Part shown: positions 11,712-23,063 of the stretch, one piece after another
How the letters are laid out: each line of letters starts with the position of its first letter
Position numbering within the stretch: the stretch's first letter is position 1
From: Vitellaria paradoxa
Taxonomy: Eukaryota; Streptophyta; Magnoliopsida; Ericales; Sapotaceae
DNA: 64,000 nt
Reading direction: 5' to 3'
Assembly (NCBI GenBank): GCA_019916065.1
Contig: CM034238.1
Span: 25,035,246-25,099,245, forward strand
Position numbers and translations under genes: made by a program
The notes under the pieces: generated by a model
Told to the model about the DNA's origin: nothing
What the model saw: only the letters and a program-made list of their open reading frames with translations
Databases searched by the model: none

Positions 11712-11729
11712 TGGTATCAGAGCCTTCGC
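11712..11729 (+). promoter_or_regulatory. Primer-binding site, tRNA-iMet type
   Basis: TGGTATCAGAGCC directly follows the 5' LTR and is complementary to the 3' end of plant initiator methionine tRNA, the usual primer for copia elements. Confidence 0.9.
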
Positions 11730-11804
11730 TCTAATTCTTTTCATATTTTTTTTCCAGCCATTATTTTCTGAAAAATTTTGGTGTTTTTTGCGTGATTTAC
11801 AGAC

Positions 11805-12140
11805 GTTCTTGTCTCTTTTGCTTCTATCATCCGTCTTCTTGCGGTTATTCAGAGATCTCCATATATCATCCGGTTGCTCTTTCAGAGACGAACCTAACAC
11901 CATCAACCAGAAGCCGAAACAAGCCTCCACGCACTCTCACGCGCCGCCTGAAGATTGCCCGTGATTTTCAGAAGTTCTTGTTTCTTTCGCTTCTGTTCTC
12001 CATCGTCTTGCAATTATTCGAGGATATATATACATCATCGGGTCCCTCTCTCAGAGACGAACCTACCACCGTCAACCGGCCCCAAAACAAAGCTCGCACG
12101 CACCCTCACGCGCCGCCTGAAGTCTGCGCGTGATCTCACG
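11805..12140 (+). repeat. Tandem repeat of about 169 bp in the copia leader
   Basis: Two diverged copies begin GTTCTTGT at 11805 and 11974. Shared landmarks are CAGAGACGAACCTA, CATCAACC/CGTCAACC and CACGCGCCGCCTGAAG. Together they form much of the untranslated leader between primer-binding site and gag. Confidence 0.75.
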
Positions 12141-12334
12141 CGCCGCTGCCAGATCCAGACCGGTTCATCCCGAACCGGTTTCCGTTCACCCTTTGCGCCG
12201 GTTCACTCATCTTCCGTCATCTTTTCAGCCGGTTCAGACCGGTTCCTGACCTTTTTCGGCGTTCCAGACACACTGGTGATCTCCGTTTTGTCCCAATTCT
12301 TCTCTGTTTTTCATCTACTGTTTATTGTGCCCTT

Positions 12335-15300
12335 TTGAAAGCTACCTCTATGGACCGCTCCGACAACATTACGTCCCTTTCTGTCATTCTCGATGGGACC
12401 AATTATGTTTTGTGGGCCCAAGCCCTTTCTGGTTTTATCAAGGGCCGTCGTTTATGGCGTATTATCTCTGGTTCTCAGACAAAACCTATTCAGAAAGACA
12501 ATGAGGATCAATCAGCCTTTGATGATCGTTTTGACGATTGGGAAAGCAAGAATTACCAGATTGTTACCTGGTTTCGTGCTACTATTGTTCCTTCCATTAG
12601 TCTTCAATTCGGCCGCTTCCATGATGATGCTCAGTATCCTTCTCCGGCTAAGGCTATTTGGGATTTCTTAAAGGATCGTTATCAAACCACTGGTCATGCT
12701 CATCAATATCAGCTACTTCAGAATCTTCACCGTATGCATCAAGAGCCTGGGCAGTCCATCAATGACTTCCTCTCTCACATGTCCTCTGTTTGGGATCAGC
12801 TTGCCTTATGTGAACCCACCTGGAAAGATTCTGAGGATGCTCAATTGTACACTGTCCACCACAATCATCAACGACTGTTGCTCTTCCTTATGGCTCTTCA
12901 TGACACATTTGAGTCGGTTCGTGCCTCGTTGCTCCATCGTATGCCACTACCCACTCTTGAACAGGCTATTTCAGAACTTTTGTCTGAAGAAACCCGTCTT
13001 GGCCTCAAAACCAAGGCGTTGGACTCAGTTCTTGCTACAACACCGTCCTCCGTTCCAGATGCCGCCCTTGTCATATCTCACACTCGCTCTTCTGGATCAT
13101 CAGCTTCTCACTCCTGCATCTACTGTCAAAACAGGGGTCTACCACATACTCATTCATTTGAGCACTGTCCAGTTCGTGAGTGTTTGACTTGTCACAAAAC
13201 AGCTCCTGGTCATTTTCAGCGTGACTGTCCCAAGGCTTCCTCCTCCAAGGCTCCTTTCAAAAGAGGATCTTCTAAGTCCTCAGCCAAATCTTCTGGCTCC
13301 CGTGCCACTGCTGCTGTTGCTTCAGACGGATCCTCATCTTCTGGTCCATCATTTTCTATGACTGATGTGGAATCCATCATTCAGCAAGTTCTTGCCAAAA
13401 CTGGTACATCTCCATCTAGTGCTCTTTCCGTCATGCCAGGTAATTCCTCTTGGTATTTTGATTCAGGATGTTGCAATCATATGACTTCGGATTCTACTAT
13501 TTTTTCCTCCATTGCTCCATCATCTTCTATTCCCACCATTCATACTGCTGATGGTACCCATAAGTCTGTTACTCATACTGGTCACATTTCTACACTATCT
13601 ATTTCTCTTTCTGATGTTTATCATATTCCCAATCTTACTTTAAATCTTGTGTCTATTGGTCAATTATGTGACCTTGGTCTCATCATTACTTTTTCTGCTT
13701 CTGGTTGTTTGGTGCAGGATCCACGGACGAAACAGGTTCTTGGGATCGGCCGTAAGCATGGACGTCTGTTTGAGATTGTTTACTTCCAGCTTTCACTACC
13801 TTCTGCTACTTCCGCTGCTGCTTCTGCTTCCCCAGCCTCTACTTTTAATCTTTGGCATTGTCGTTTGGGTCACGTGTCTTTTAGTCGTTTGAAAACCTTA
13901 ATTTCTAGTGGTCAATTGGGTCATGTGGTTTCTGAGAAAACTGATTGTTTATCATGTCAAACTGCTAAACAACATGCTTTACCTTTTAATAATAGCAATT
14001 CTGTTTCTCTTGCACCTTTTGATCTTGTTCACTCGGATATTTGGGGGCCTTCACCCACTCCCACTATGGGCGGCTCTCGCTATTTTGTTATTTTTGTGGA
14101 TGATTTTACCCGTTATACTTGGTTGTACCTTTTGACTAAACGTTCTGAACTTAAACAAATATACTCTGATTTCTCAGCAATGGTGAAAACCCAATTTTCT
14201 AGTACAATCAAAGTTTTTCGATCTGATAATGTTATGGAATATCTTGACTCTGAGGTTCTATCTGTTCTCCGTTCTCAGGGGACCCTATCTCATCTTTCTT
14301 GTCCTGGGACATCTCAGCAGAATGGTCGGGCTGAACGCAAACACCGTCATCTTCTTGATACAATTCGTGCCCTTCTTATTTCATCCTCTTGTCCAGAAAA
14401 ATTTTGGGGGGAAGCTGCTCTTATTGCCGCCTATACCATTAATCGTGTTCCCACCTCTGTCCTTGGTAATACTACCCCTTTTGAACGCTTGTATGGATTT
14501 CCTCCTGATTATTCTCATCTTAGAGTGTTTGGTTCTGCTTGTTTTGTTCTTCTTCAACCTCATGAACGCACTAAACTTGAACCACGCTTTCGTCTCTGTT
14601 GCTTCCTGGGTTATGGTATTGAACATAAAGGGTATCGTTGTTGGGATCCCATTTCTCGGCGTCTTCGTGTCTCACGACATGTTGTCTTTTGGGAACACAA
14701 GATGTTTTCCACTCTTTCTTCATTTCAACTTTCTCCCTCTTCCCACATTCTTCTTTTTACTGATGTTTCTACTGATTTGCATTCTGACATATTTGATGCA
14801 GAAAGTCCACAGATTTCTTAGCCGCCACTGCTTACGATTCATCCCGAGACACCTGGGCCTTTTGCTGGACCTGTGACCACTCCTGATGAGTGTTCTCCCC
14901 CCTCTCCTATTGACAATTCTCCTCCTTCAGAACGTCCTAAACGGGTAACACAGCCTTCTGTTCGTCTTTGTGATTATATTGTTGGTTCTGCTGCCTTTTC
15001 TACTCATGAACCTTCTTCCTACCGTGAGGCTTGTACTAATCCTTTATGGCAGCACGCTATGGATGATGAGCTACAGGCTCTTGAGAAAACTCATACTTGG
15101 GATGTGGTTCCTCTTCCTCCTGGGAAAACTGCTATCAGTTGCAAATGGATTTACAAAATCAAAACTCGTTCAGATGGTTCCATTGAGCGACACAAAGCTC
15201 GTCTTGTTACTCGAGGTTTCACTCAGGAGTATGGCATTGACTATGAAGAAACTTTTGCTCCTGTTGCTAGGCTTACATCTGTTCGCAGCTTACTTGCTAT

Positions 15301-16537
15301 TTCTGCTGCTCGTAACTGGGACATTCATCAGATGGATGTTAAGAATGCTTTTCTGAATGGTGATCTCACTGAGGAAGTCTACATGCAGCCTCCTCCTGGC
15401 TCATCTGTTCCGTCTTCTCATGTTTGCAAGCTTCGTCGAGCACTATATGGGTTGAAACAGGCTCCCCGTGCCTGGTTTGCAAAATTTAGTTCTACTATTC
15501 ATGAGTTTGGATTTACCTCCAGTTCATATGACTCTGCTTTGTTTCTCCGCACCACTACAGCTGGATCTGTTCTTCTTCTTCTGTATGTGGATGATATGAT
15601 TATTACTGGGGATGACAGTGTTGGCATTTCTCATCTCAAACAATTTCTCAGTCGCCAGTTTGAGATGAAGGATTTGGGGTTTCTCAATTATTTTTTGGGT
15701 TTGGAGATCTCCCGTGATTCTTCTGGTTATTTTTTCTCTCAAGCTAAGTATGCCTCTGATCTCTTGACACGGGCAGGTATTTCTGATTGTAAGACTGCTT
15801 CTACCCCGATTGATACACAGCTCCGTCTCACTCCTCTTGATGGTACACCTTTATCTGATGCGACTTTGTATCGTCAACTTGTTGGTAGCCTTGTTTATCT
15901 TACTGTCACTCGCCCTGATATTGCTTATGCTGTCCATATTGTTAGTCAGTTCATGGCTGCTCCACGGTCTCATCATTTTACTGCTTTACTCCGCATTCTT
16001 CGTTATATCAAGGGCACTATGTTTCATGGTCTTTATTACTCAGCACATTCTCCACTTGAGTTACATGCCTTTTCTGATGCTGACTGGGCTGGTGATCCGA
16101 CTGATCGTCGCTCCACTACAGGGTTTTGTTTCTTTCTAGGGACCTCTCTCATAGCCTGGCGTAGTAAGAAACAAACCCTCACTGCTCGCTCTAGTACTGA
16201 AGTTGAGTACCGTGCTCTCGCTGATACTACTCAAGAGCTCCTTTGGCTTAGGTGGCTCCTTACTGATATGGGTGTCCCTCATTCTACAGGCACTCTATTA
16301 TATTGTGACAATCAAAGTGCTATTCAGATTGCTCACAATGATGTTTTTCATGATCGCACCAAACACATTGAAATAGATTGTCACTTTATTCGTCAACATG
16401 TCAGACAAGGCTCTGTTCGTCTTATTTCTGTATCTTCAGCGAATCAAATTGCAGATCTCTTCATAAAGGCTCATCCTCCTGGCCGCTTTTCTGAATTAAT
16501 CGCCAAACTCAAGTTGATTCCTGCGTTACCACCTTGA
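12335..16537 (+). pseudogene. Copia gag-pol polyprotein with one in-frame stop
   Basis: One reading frame runs from ATG 12335 (alternative ATG 12350) to 16537, broken only by TAG at 14819-14821; the downstream half stays in the same frame. Domains in order, numbered from 12335: gag with NYVLWAQALSGFIKG near residue 25; zinc knuckle CLTCHKTAPGHFQRDC near 283-298; aspartic protease WYFDSGCCNHMT near 372; GAG-pre-integrase LWHCRLGHVS near 506; integrase HSDIWGPS near 566, FRSDNV near 628 and NGRAERKHR near 663, giving a D-D-E set; then, numbered from 14873, reverse transcriptase CKWIYKIK near 87 and YVDDMIITGDD near 238, and RNase H DADWAGDPTDRRST near 402. The knuckle spacing (six residues before His) is longer than usual. 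The stop falls between integrase and RT, so RT would need readthrough. Confidence 0.93.
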
Positions 16538-16540
16538 GTT

Positions 16541-16549
16541 TGAGGGGGG
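16541..16549 (+). promoter_or_regulatory. Polypurine tract of the copia element
   Basis: TGAGGGGGG immediately precedes the 3' LTR, as expected for the plus-strand priming site. Confidence 0.8.
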
Positions 16550-16763
16550 TCTTAAGTTTGGTATTATATATATTTAGTATTATATTTATAATCTTGTAAT
16601 TTATGGATTCCTTATTATGTATCATACCATAATTAGGATTACTATCCATATCATACTAGGATTAGGGTTATTGTCCCGCTTATATAAGGGACCTTGTATC
16701 TTGTATTCAACACACATCAATAAACAAGATTTCTTTTCCCAATTCTTTTCTTTTCTTCTAACA
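16550..16763 (+). repeat. 3' LTR of the copia element
   Basis: 214 bp, the same length as the 5' LTR, with only a few substitutions. It begins TC rather than TG, so the terminal dinucleotide needed for integration is mutated; it ends AACA before the GTTCC duplication. Confidence 0.95.
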
Positions 16764-16768
16764 GTTCC

Positions 16769-18147
16769 AAAATCGTGTGTAGACTTGTCACATCAAATTC
16801 TCGGTGTTTGGATAAAAGAAAAGGGCAAAATTATGTGGAAGTGGGCAATCCTCGATATTCTCCGAGCTCATCAAATCAGTTTTCCCAGAATTTCATGTTA
16901 CAAAACAATTTGAACAAATGCAGATAAGTTTCCAAATAGCAACGAAATGCAGTCCACCTTTTGTGGTTTTAAATTTCAATAGCAAAGGAGGTTCCACATT
17001 AACTACATAAAATGGACATGGAGATGGTAACCTAGGTAAGACGTATATATCTGAATCAGCAACCTTACTTCCATGTGTGTGATAGATTTCTTTACTGTGT
17101 GAAGTTGGAGGGCCAATATACTTTTTCATCTATTTGAAGAATTTAAAAGTGGCATTTGTTGTACATTAATCGCATCAATCCGAGATTTCATCTTTTCAAA
17201 AAGTCTAAAAACTAAACAATGTTGTTTGTCTACATGTGCTCACTTTTATAATCTATTTTTTATTTTAGATTGTGAGTGGCCAATCTAAATCATTTATTTG
17301 AAGGTAGAATCTAAATGCTTTCAGAAACAATTTATAGATGCTCCGTGATATTGAATGCTTGTCTCAAAGGTGACAACTGCCTAACTAAGTTTAAAATGCT
17401 CGCAGAAATAAAAGGTCATTCATTACACCTTGACAATTACACAGTACACCATGGTTGATCACTTCACCGAAAACTTCCACAAAATTGTGCCCCTCGGTAG
17501 TTTTTGATCGTCTGTATCCATAATAAGTATATACAAAAAGGTATCATCAAAGAACAAATTGAAATAGCTATGCCAATAAATTGAGTTATAGGAAGCACAA
17601 GATTACTAGAAACATAATAGAAACAACAACTCAGATAATTACAATATTAAAAGGAACTATATAAACGACTATTATGACTAAAATACTAAGTGGATACCAA
17701 TCACAAATAGCGCCACAAGTATTTTAGCAGAAATGTAACGAAATTGAGGGTTCTGTTAATTTTAGAACAAGTTTAATGCCCCAATTTCAGTTAATAATTT
17801 GGTCAAGGTTAAGAATTTTTTCAAATGGGAAATTTATATGAAGCCATCACACCGAAAATATTTTCCCTTGCAGGTGATTTTGTCAAGTCTTGTAATATCT
17901 TCTAGTGAAGCACTAATGCATTCTTTAGCACGATTTAAAAAAAAAAGTACCAACTTTTTCTCTTTTTCTACTTGTTGAGTCACTAACTGTTCCAAAAGTT
18001 TAAATAGTAGGAAATGAGCCCAACAATGTATCTCAACTTACCAAGCAACCTTAACACTCACACTTACGGGACCATGTTGCATGTGGAGCAGAGAGAGAGA
18101 GAGGGGCATTTTTTAGCATGATTTAACAAAAAAAAAAAAAATACTAA
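16769..18147. other. Unit 1 intergenic region after the copia element
   Basis: Matches 39369-40736 and 44886-46244. A minus-strand ORF (16893-17129) has a similar counterpart at 39498-39737, but it is short and matches no family I know, so it is not called. GA-rich repeats occur near 18090-18103. Confidence 0.5.
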
Positions 18148-18475
18148 GGTGTCATTTGATCTGTTTTTCTATTTTTTGTTTTCTATTTTCTGTTTTGAGC
18201 TCATTTGCTATTTTATGCTTTTAGAAATAAAGAAAATAGTTCAAAAAGCATTTGGTCACTTGGGTTTTCAAAATTTGTTTTAAAAAACAGAAAATAGATT
18301 TACACATAAAATGAAAAATGACAAAAAGTCGTTTTAAGTGTTCTCAATTCAAAACAAAAAAAAATCTCCAAAATAAGGAAAATAAAGCATTTTTTGTTTC
18401 CTTATTTTGAAAATTTTAAAACATGAAACACATAAAATAAAAAACAAAATACAGAAGAGCAAATCAAATGCCACC
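18148..18475. mobile_element. PIF/Harbinger-like MITE, GGTGTCATTTG family
   Basis: A 328-bp block starts GGTGTCATTTGATCTG and ends CAAATCAAATGCCACC, imperfect inverted repeats, with TAA on each side (18145-18147, 18476-18478). Copies at matching positions in both unit 2 blocks show that it predates those duplications. Confidence 0.7.
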
Positions 18476-19430
18476 TAACTTTTTCTCTTTTTCTACTTGT
18501 TAAGTCACTTACTGTCTTAAAAGTTTAAACTAGTAAGAAATGAGTCCAACAATGTATGTCAACTTACCAAGCAAACTTAACACTCACCCTCACGTGACCA
18601 TGTTGCATGCGGAGTATAGAGAGAGAGAGAGAGAGGCAAATTGAACAAAATATAATAGATTGCATGAGGATAAATGGGGAATATACACGAAAACAAAAAT
18701 TGAAGGCCTCTCAGAGCTAGAGATCTAACATAATTTCAAGCACCAATTGTTTCAAAAGTTTAAACTAATAGGAAATAGTCTAACAGTATGTATCAACCTT
18801 TAACACTACTTATCAATCCGAAAGGGGAAAAATTATCAGTGAGCTAATGCTTCCACATAAATTTTCTAAAAAAGGAAAAAAAGAGCAATAATCACATTAG
18901 AAGTAGGCTTTACTTATATATAGTTCTGACACTTAACCAACTTCTCTATTATGAAGAAAAATGTTCCATTATTCCTTGAAGATCCAAAGTTGGAGATTTT
19001 ATTATTTTGAGTATAGATAAAACTTAATCACAAAGTGAGTTGCTTAGGATGGTACGTGATTGTTTGAGAAGGAACAATTTGTTAGAGAAGCAAGCTTATA
19101 TCTTAAACATATGGCCAAATTTATATTGACCTAGGTTGGCAAGTGATTGTTTGAGATTGAGAAAGGAGGCAACTTTACTTCCTATATTCACTTATTATTT
19201 TTTAACACACTACTTAGATGTGGCCAAACTTACTTTTTTTAAAAGGGTCAAACATGTGTGACTATTGACTTTTTTAGGTGATGGTGAGATTTGAACTTAG
19301 AAACTTTTGTTAGATATCATGTTAAAGTATTAATCATCATCCCACCTGAAAACTTATATTGTTAGGAAGGGACAACTTTACTATTATATTGACTTATTAT
19401 TTCTCGACCAAAAAAAAAAAAACAATTATC
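18476..19430. other. Unit 1 intergenic region with an empty CACTA site
   Basis: AT-rich, non-coding. At about 19325 the sequence GTTAAAGTATTAATCA is the uninterrupted form of the site that carries a CACTA element in both unit 2 blocks. Confidence 0.6.
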
Positions 19431-19439
19431 TTTATATAT

Positions 19440-20340
19440 ATATATATATATATTGAAAGATAAGAAAGAATAAATTAATAAAAATAAAAGATACGAGATC
19501 ATAGGGGCATACTCCCGAGTGTACATTAAAGCCTAAAACTAACTAGTATAAGCTAGATAAACCAACATAAGCCACAAATCCAAAAGACAGCTTGAAAGCA
19601 AGCTAACATACAGTATAAGCAAGCTTACATAGCTCGGACAAAAAGCAGAAAACACTAGCACACAAAGCCTCACAAAAAAACAATAAACGAAACACAGTTT
19701 AGCAAAGAATCATGCCCAACCCACAAACCAACAGAATTAGCAACGAGACAGCAAGTCAACAAATAGCTTCACTAGCAACCAAGAGCTAACAGTAGAGGAA
19801 GCAACAATACAACATTTCACTACAGCACATAACCACAAACTTCAAATATCAGCTAAATAATCATCCTTTGATGAAGAGACACAATGCAGCCACAAAAGTA
19901 AAGCAATCAACAACCACATTAGCAAAAACAAAAGCTAAAATCAGCAAATGCATCAAAACCAATACTGAGCATAAACCATGAGGTAGCATCATATCCCCAG
20001 CATAGGCAGCAGCTAGGCATGAACTTCACCATATAGACTAAGCAGCAACACAACATCAACAAAGTCACTTGTACCATTAAACAACAATGTGGTAAAACTC
20101 AATCACAACCACTACATAGCCAGGTATACAACGAAGCAGCAATCAGCCCATACATCCACACCACACCAGACATAGAAATAAACTCATCCAAATGCCAAAA
20201 CAGGATCATTGGGCTGCACAAACTAGCATAGCCAATAGCAAAGCAAGTAGCAGCAAATGAGCAAAAACAAAAACCAAGCGAAATAGCGGGAAATCTGTCA
20301 AAACAAACCGCCACTACTGCAACTTTTCGTCCTTTTGTAT
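19440..20340 (-). mobile_element. LINE-like 3' fragment (tentative)
   Basis: Read on the minus strand, this ends with a short motif like the GGGGAGTATGCCCC found near LINE 3' ends, then a T/A-rich tail and a (TA)n tract. The rest is TG-rich and non-coding. Copies lie at about 43140-44100 and 48610-49560. No reverse transcriptase remains, so the assignment rests on tail style and is weak. Confidence 0.3.
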
Positions 20341-21716
20341 GATCTCCTTGCTTGTGCTATTCTTGAACTAATGTGAAAATAGGATCAAGAGTCCCTAATA
20401 CTTATGCCATGACTAATTTCATGCCTATATCATGTTGCGACTCTATTTAAGTGTGTATCCAAGATTCTGGCTAAGAAATTGAATAGTTGTATTTCCTAAA
20501 TGGTCACCCCAACTAGAGAGCAAAAACCAATGAGATAGCAAGCCTCAAACAGGTTTAATTATCTAATTATTAGAGTGTATTTGTCTTCAAAAGCATCTTT
20601 CTTAATCGCACCCAGCGCCCAAAATCACCAAATGAACTCAGCCATCTACTGAATTCACCATCACCACCACTATGGTCCAAGAACATACAAGATTATATAC
20701 CAAAAATATAAGAATTTGCATGAAGCTCTAAATGTTCAAAACTACGACATTGTAGATTCGCAGTAAATTTTTCCCTCTAGCTGGGAAGTAGAATTGTTTG
20801 TATATTTAGCTCAACACGTGGATAAGCATCCATGGAAAATTGAAAGATAAGGCTTTTGGGAAACCATAAGCAGCTCAAAATGTTTTCCCAACCAAAAGTG
20901 AAGTGGTTTCAAATATCCCAATATATGGAATGGTAAGATTTAAACCTCAACTTCTATCTAAAAATTTTAAATATGAACTATGATTTTTGAAGTTTTTGAA
21001 AGTTGATCGCATATTATGGTCATGCATGCTTGGTGATAGATAAGAGAAGAAATAAAGCAAAAATGAACATATTTTGCCCTGGGCACGGCAACAATTGGCA
21101 AGGCATCAAAAACAAGTAAATGCTCAAAAAGTTTAGGGGAAGCCTCTCCCCTAAATGAATAAAATATTTAATTGATATTAAACACACTTACAAAATCACT
21201 TTCTAATTTAATAAATATGGCTAAGGCAGAGTAATTAAGAAAAATCATGAATAACGTTACTTTGGATACATAAATTAAAAAAAAAAATGTAGAAGTTGCT
21301 ATTGCTGCTTGATCGAATGGTGTTTCAATTTCTTTAAGACATTCATGGCAGAAACAAGTAATTTTATTGCTCTAATTCCTCAAGTAAGTTATGAGAAACA
21401 TGTAACTTAAAAGAGACGTAACCACCCCCCTCCGCCCCAAAAAAAGGTAACTTAAAAGAGGCTAATGCTTCTAAACACTATTTCATTTAGAACTTTAACC
21501 TTCAAACACTTTATGGGAAATTTTAAGGCTTTGTATTGAAGTAAACTCATCAAAAAGCTCACAATTTGGCCAAATAATTTATAAACAGATAAATTTATTT
21601 TTTTATAAAATTAATTAAATATAATAAAATGTATTTTTATGAAATTAATTTTAATTTCATTAATTTAATTTTATAAGATATTTACTTTTAATAATAATAA
21701 TTAATTTTAATAAGTA
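20341..21716. other. Unit 1 intergenic region shared with unit 2
   Basis: Aligns with about 49520-50897 and, at its right end, with 63208-63690 in unit 3. No gene or RNA recognised. Confidence 0.5.
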
Positions 21717-22924
21717 ATGTCACGTCATTGAGAAAATGAAATTTTTAAAATTTCAACGATAATTTTTCTTCTCATTTCTTTCTATTTTTTTCTTTTGTTT
21801 CCTAGAAAAACTTACAAACAAATGATAGATTTTAAAATCTTTTATTTTCTCTTTTATTTTTCCATTTATTCAATCCAAATGGAATTTAAAAGCTACAACG
21901 GTTCTTTGTGTGTATATATATATATATATTTAAACTTGTTATGCATTTGTGGCGTTTTTACCCAACATTTTGTTGTAAAAATTCATTGGAGATGGTTCTT
22001 TTTTTTTAATATTTGAATATAATTCTTAAAAAAGGTTAAAACGAAAATTAAAATTTTTCTAAATAAAATTATAAATTAAAGTGGAGTCCAATAACAAACT
22101 CAAACATAATTGTAATGTAAAATTATAAATTATGCCACCCCCAAAAAAAAGGAAAAACAAAGCAAGAATAACATTAGTCAAAGTAACATGTAATTTTGTT
22201 TTTTTATATGAACAGATGAGATATGAACATAAATTTAAAATTCATTCGTTTCTTAATTATTAATTATTTAATTACTTATTTTGATATATATATACATATA
22301 TATTAATCCTTTAGTTTCTTATTTGACAATTACATGAAATAAGCATAATATTATTTTAAAAAAATGAATATAATGAGTTGTATTTGGAGCGATAAAAAGT
22401 GAGAAAAGTGAAATAAATTATGAATTCGTAATTGTACAGTAAGATAAAAAATAAATAATTTTTAAAGATTTTCATTGGTTTTCAAAAATTTTTGAATTTG
22501 TTTAATAAATCTAATGCAGCTAATATGTTTATTTATTTATTTATTATTATTATCGTTAGTATTATTATTATTATTTTCTAAGTCAAGTTTGAATAAAAGT
22601 GGAGCTGACGCGGCAAGTAGAATTTCTAAATGGATAAACCTTACCGTCCTATTCCTTACTCGTTTACACAACCGCAAACAAAAATAGGAATAAAAATAAA
22701 TAAAACATTAATAATGGTAAAAAAAAAAAAGCAAAAAACCAACGCCACGTGGCCCTCAGAGAGGGGAAGAGAGAGAGGGAGCACCATATCGGTGGTCCCG
22801 CAACATTGGGGATCATCGCTGGTGTTAGGTAGGCTGTGAGCCTGTTAACAAAATAGAGGCGACGAAACGTCGCCGCATGACGGTATAGGCTAATGGCAAT
22901 TTTCTGGGTTGGCGAATCCAACAA
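21717..22924 (+). promoter_or_regulatory. Upstream region unique to B3 copy 1
   Basis: Similarity to units 2 and 3 stops at about 21716 (AATTTTAATAAGTA) and resumes at about 22925 (GAAAGTCCTTCTCCAA). The 1.2 kb between has no counterpart in unit 2 (about 380 bp, 50898-51278) or unit 3 (63690-64000), which resemble each other. B3 copy 1 therefore sits behind a different promoter-proximal sequence. It contains (TA)n near 21919, ATTT and ATT repeats near 22525-22575, and a GC-richer stretch just before the gene (22740-22890). Confidence 0.55.
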
Positions 22925-23063
22925 AAGAAAGTCCTTCTCCAATAAAATCCAATCCGAACTCAAACTTGATTTCAAAGAAAGTTTAAGAAATCCAACCATC
23001 AATCTGAAAATTAATTTCAGCAGCAGCAGAGCAGAGCAGAAGAAAGACAAGAAGAAGAGAGAG

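Larger units (their letters stand above)
11498..16763 (+). mobile_element. Ty1/copia LTR retrotransposon, nearly intact
   Basis: A complete 5266-bp element with two 214-bp LTRs, an initiator-Met primer-binding site, a gag-pol polyprotein and a polypurine tract. It is flanked by a perfect 5-bp duplication, GTTCC (11493-11497 and 16764-16768). Uninterrupted matching sites exist near 39365, 44882 and 61805, so it arrived in unit 1 after the units diverged. The domain order protease, integrase, reverse transcriptase, RNase H is diagnostic of copia. The polyprotein has one in-frame stop. The LTRs differ at only a handful of positions, suggesting a fairly young insertion. Confidence 0.97.

Noticed and set aside
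11712..11729. tRNA gene because of tRNA-complementary sequence here and at 30173 and 62890
   Set aside because: Only the short primer-binding sequence is present, adjacent to LTRs; no cloverleaf.
16893..17129. Minus-strand ORF with a similar ORF at 39498-39737
   Set aside because: Only about 80 codons; the block B copy has lost part of it and unit 3 diverges. No recognised domain or start context.
20099..20314. Minus-strand hydrophobic ORF, repeated near 43812 and 49284
   Set aside because: It lies within a TG-rich repeat; the frame varies between copies. More likely part of a repeat than a membrane protein.
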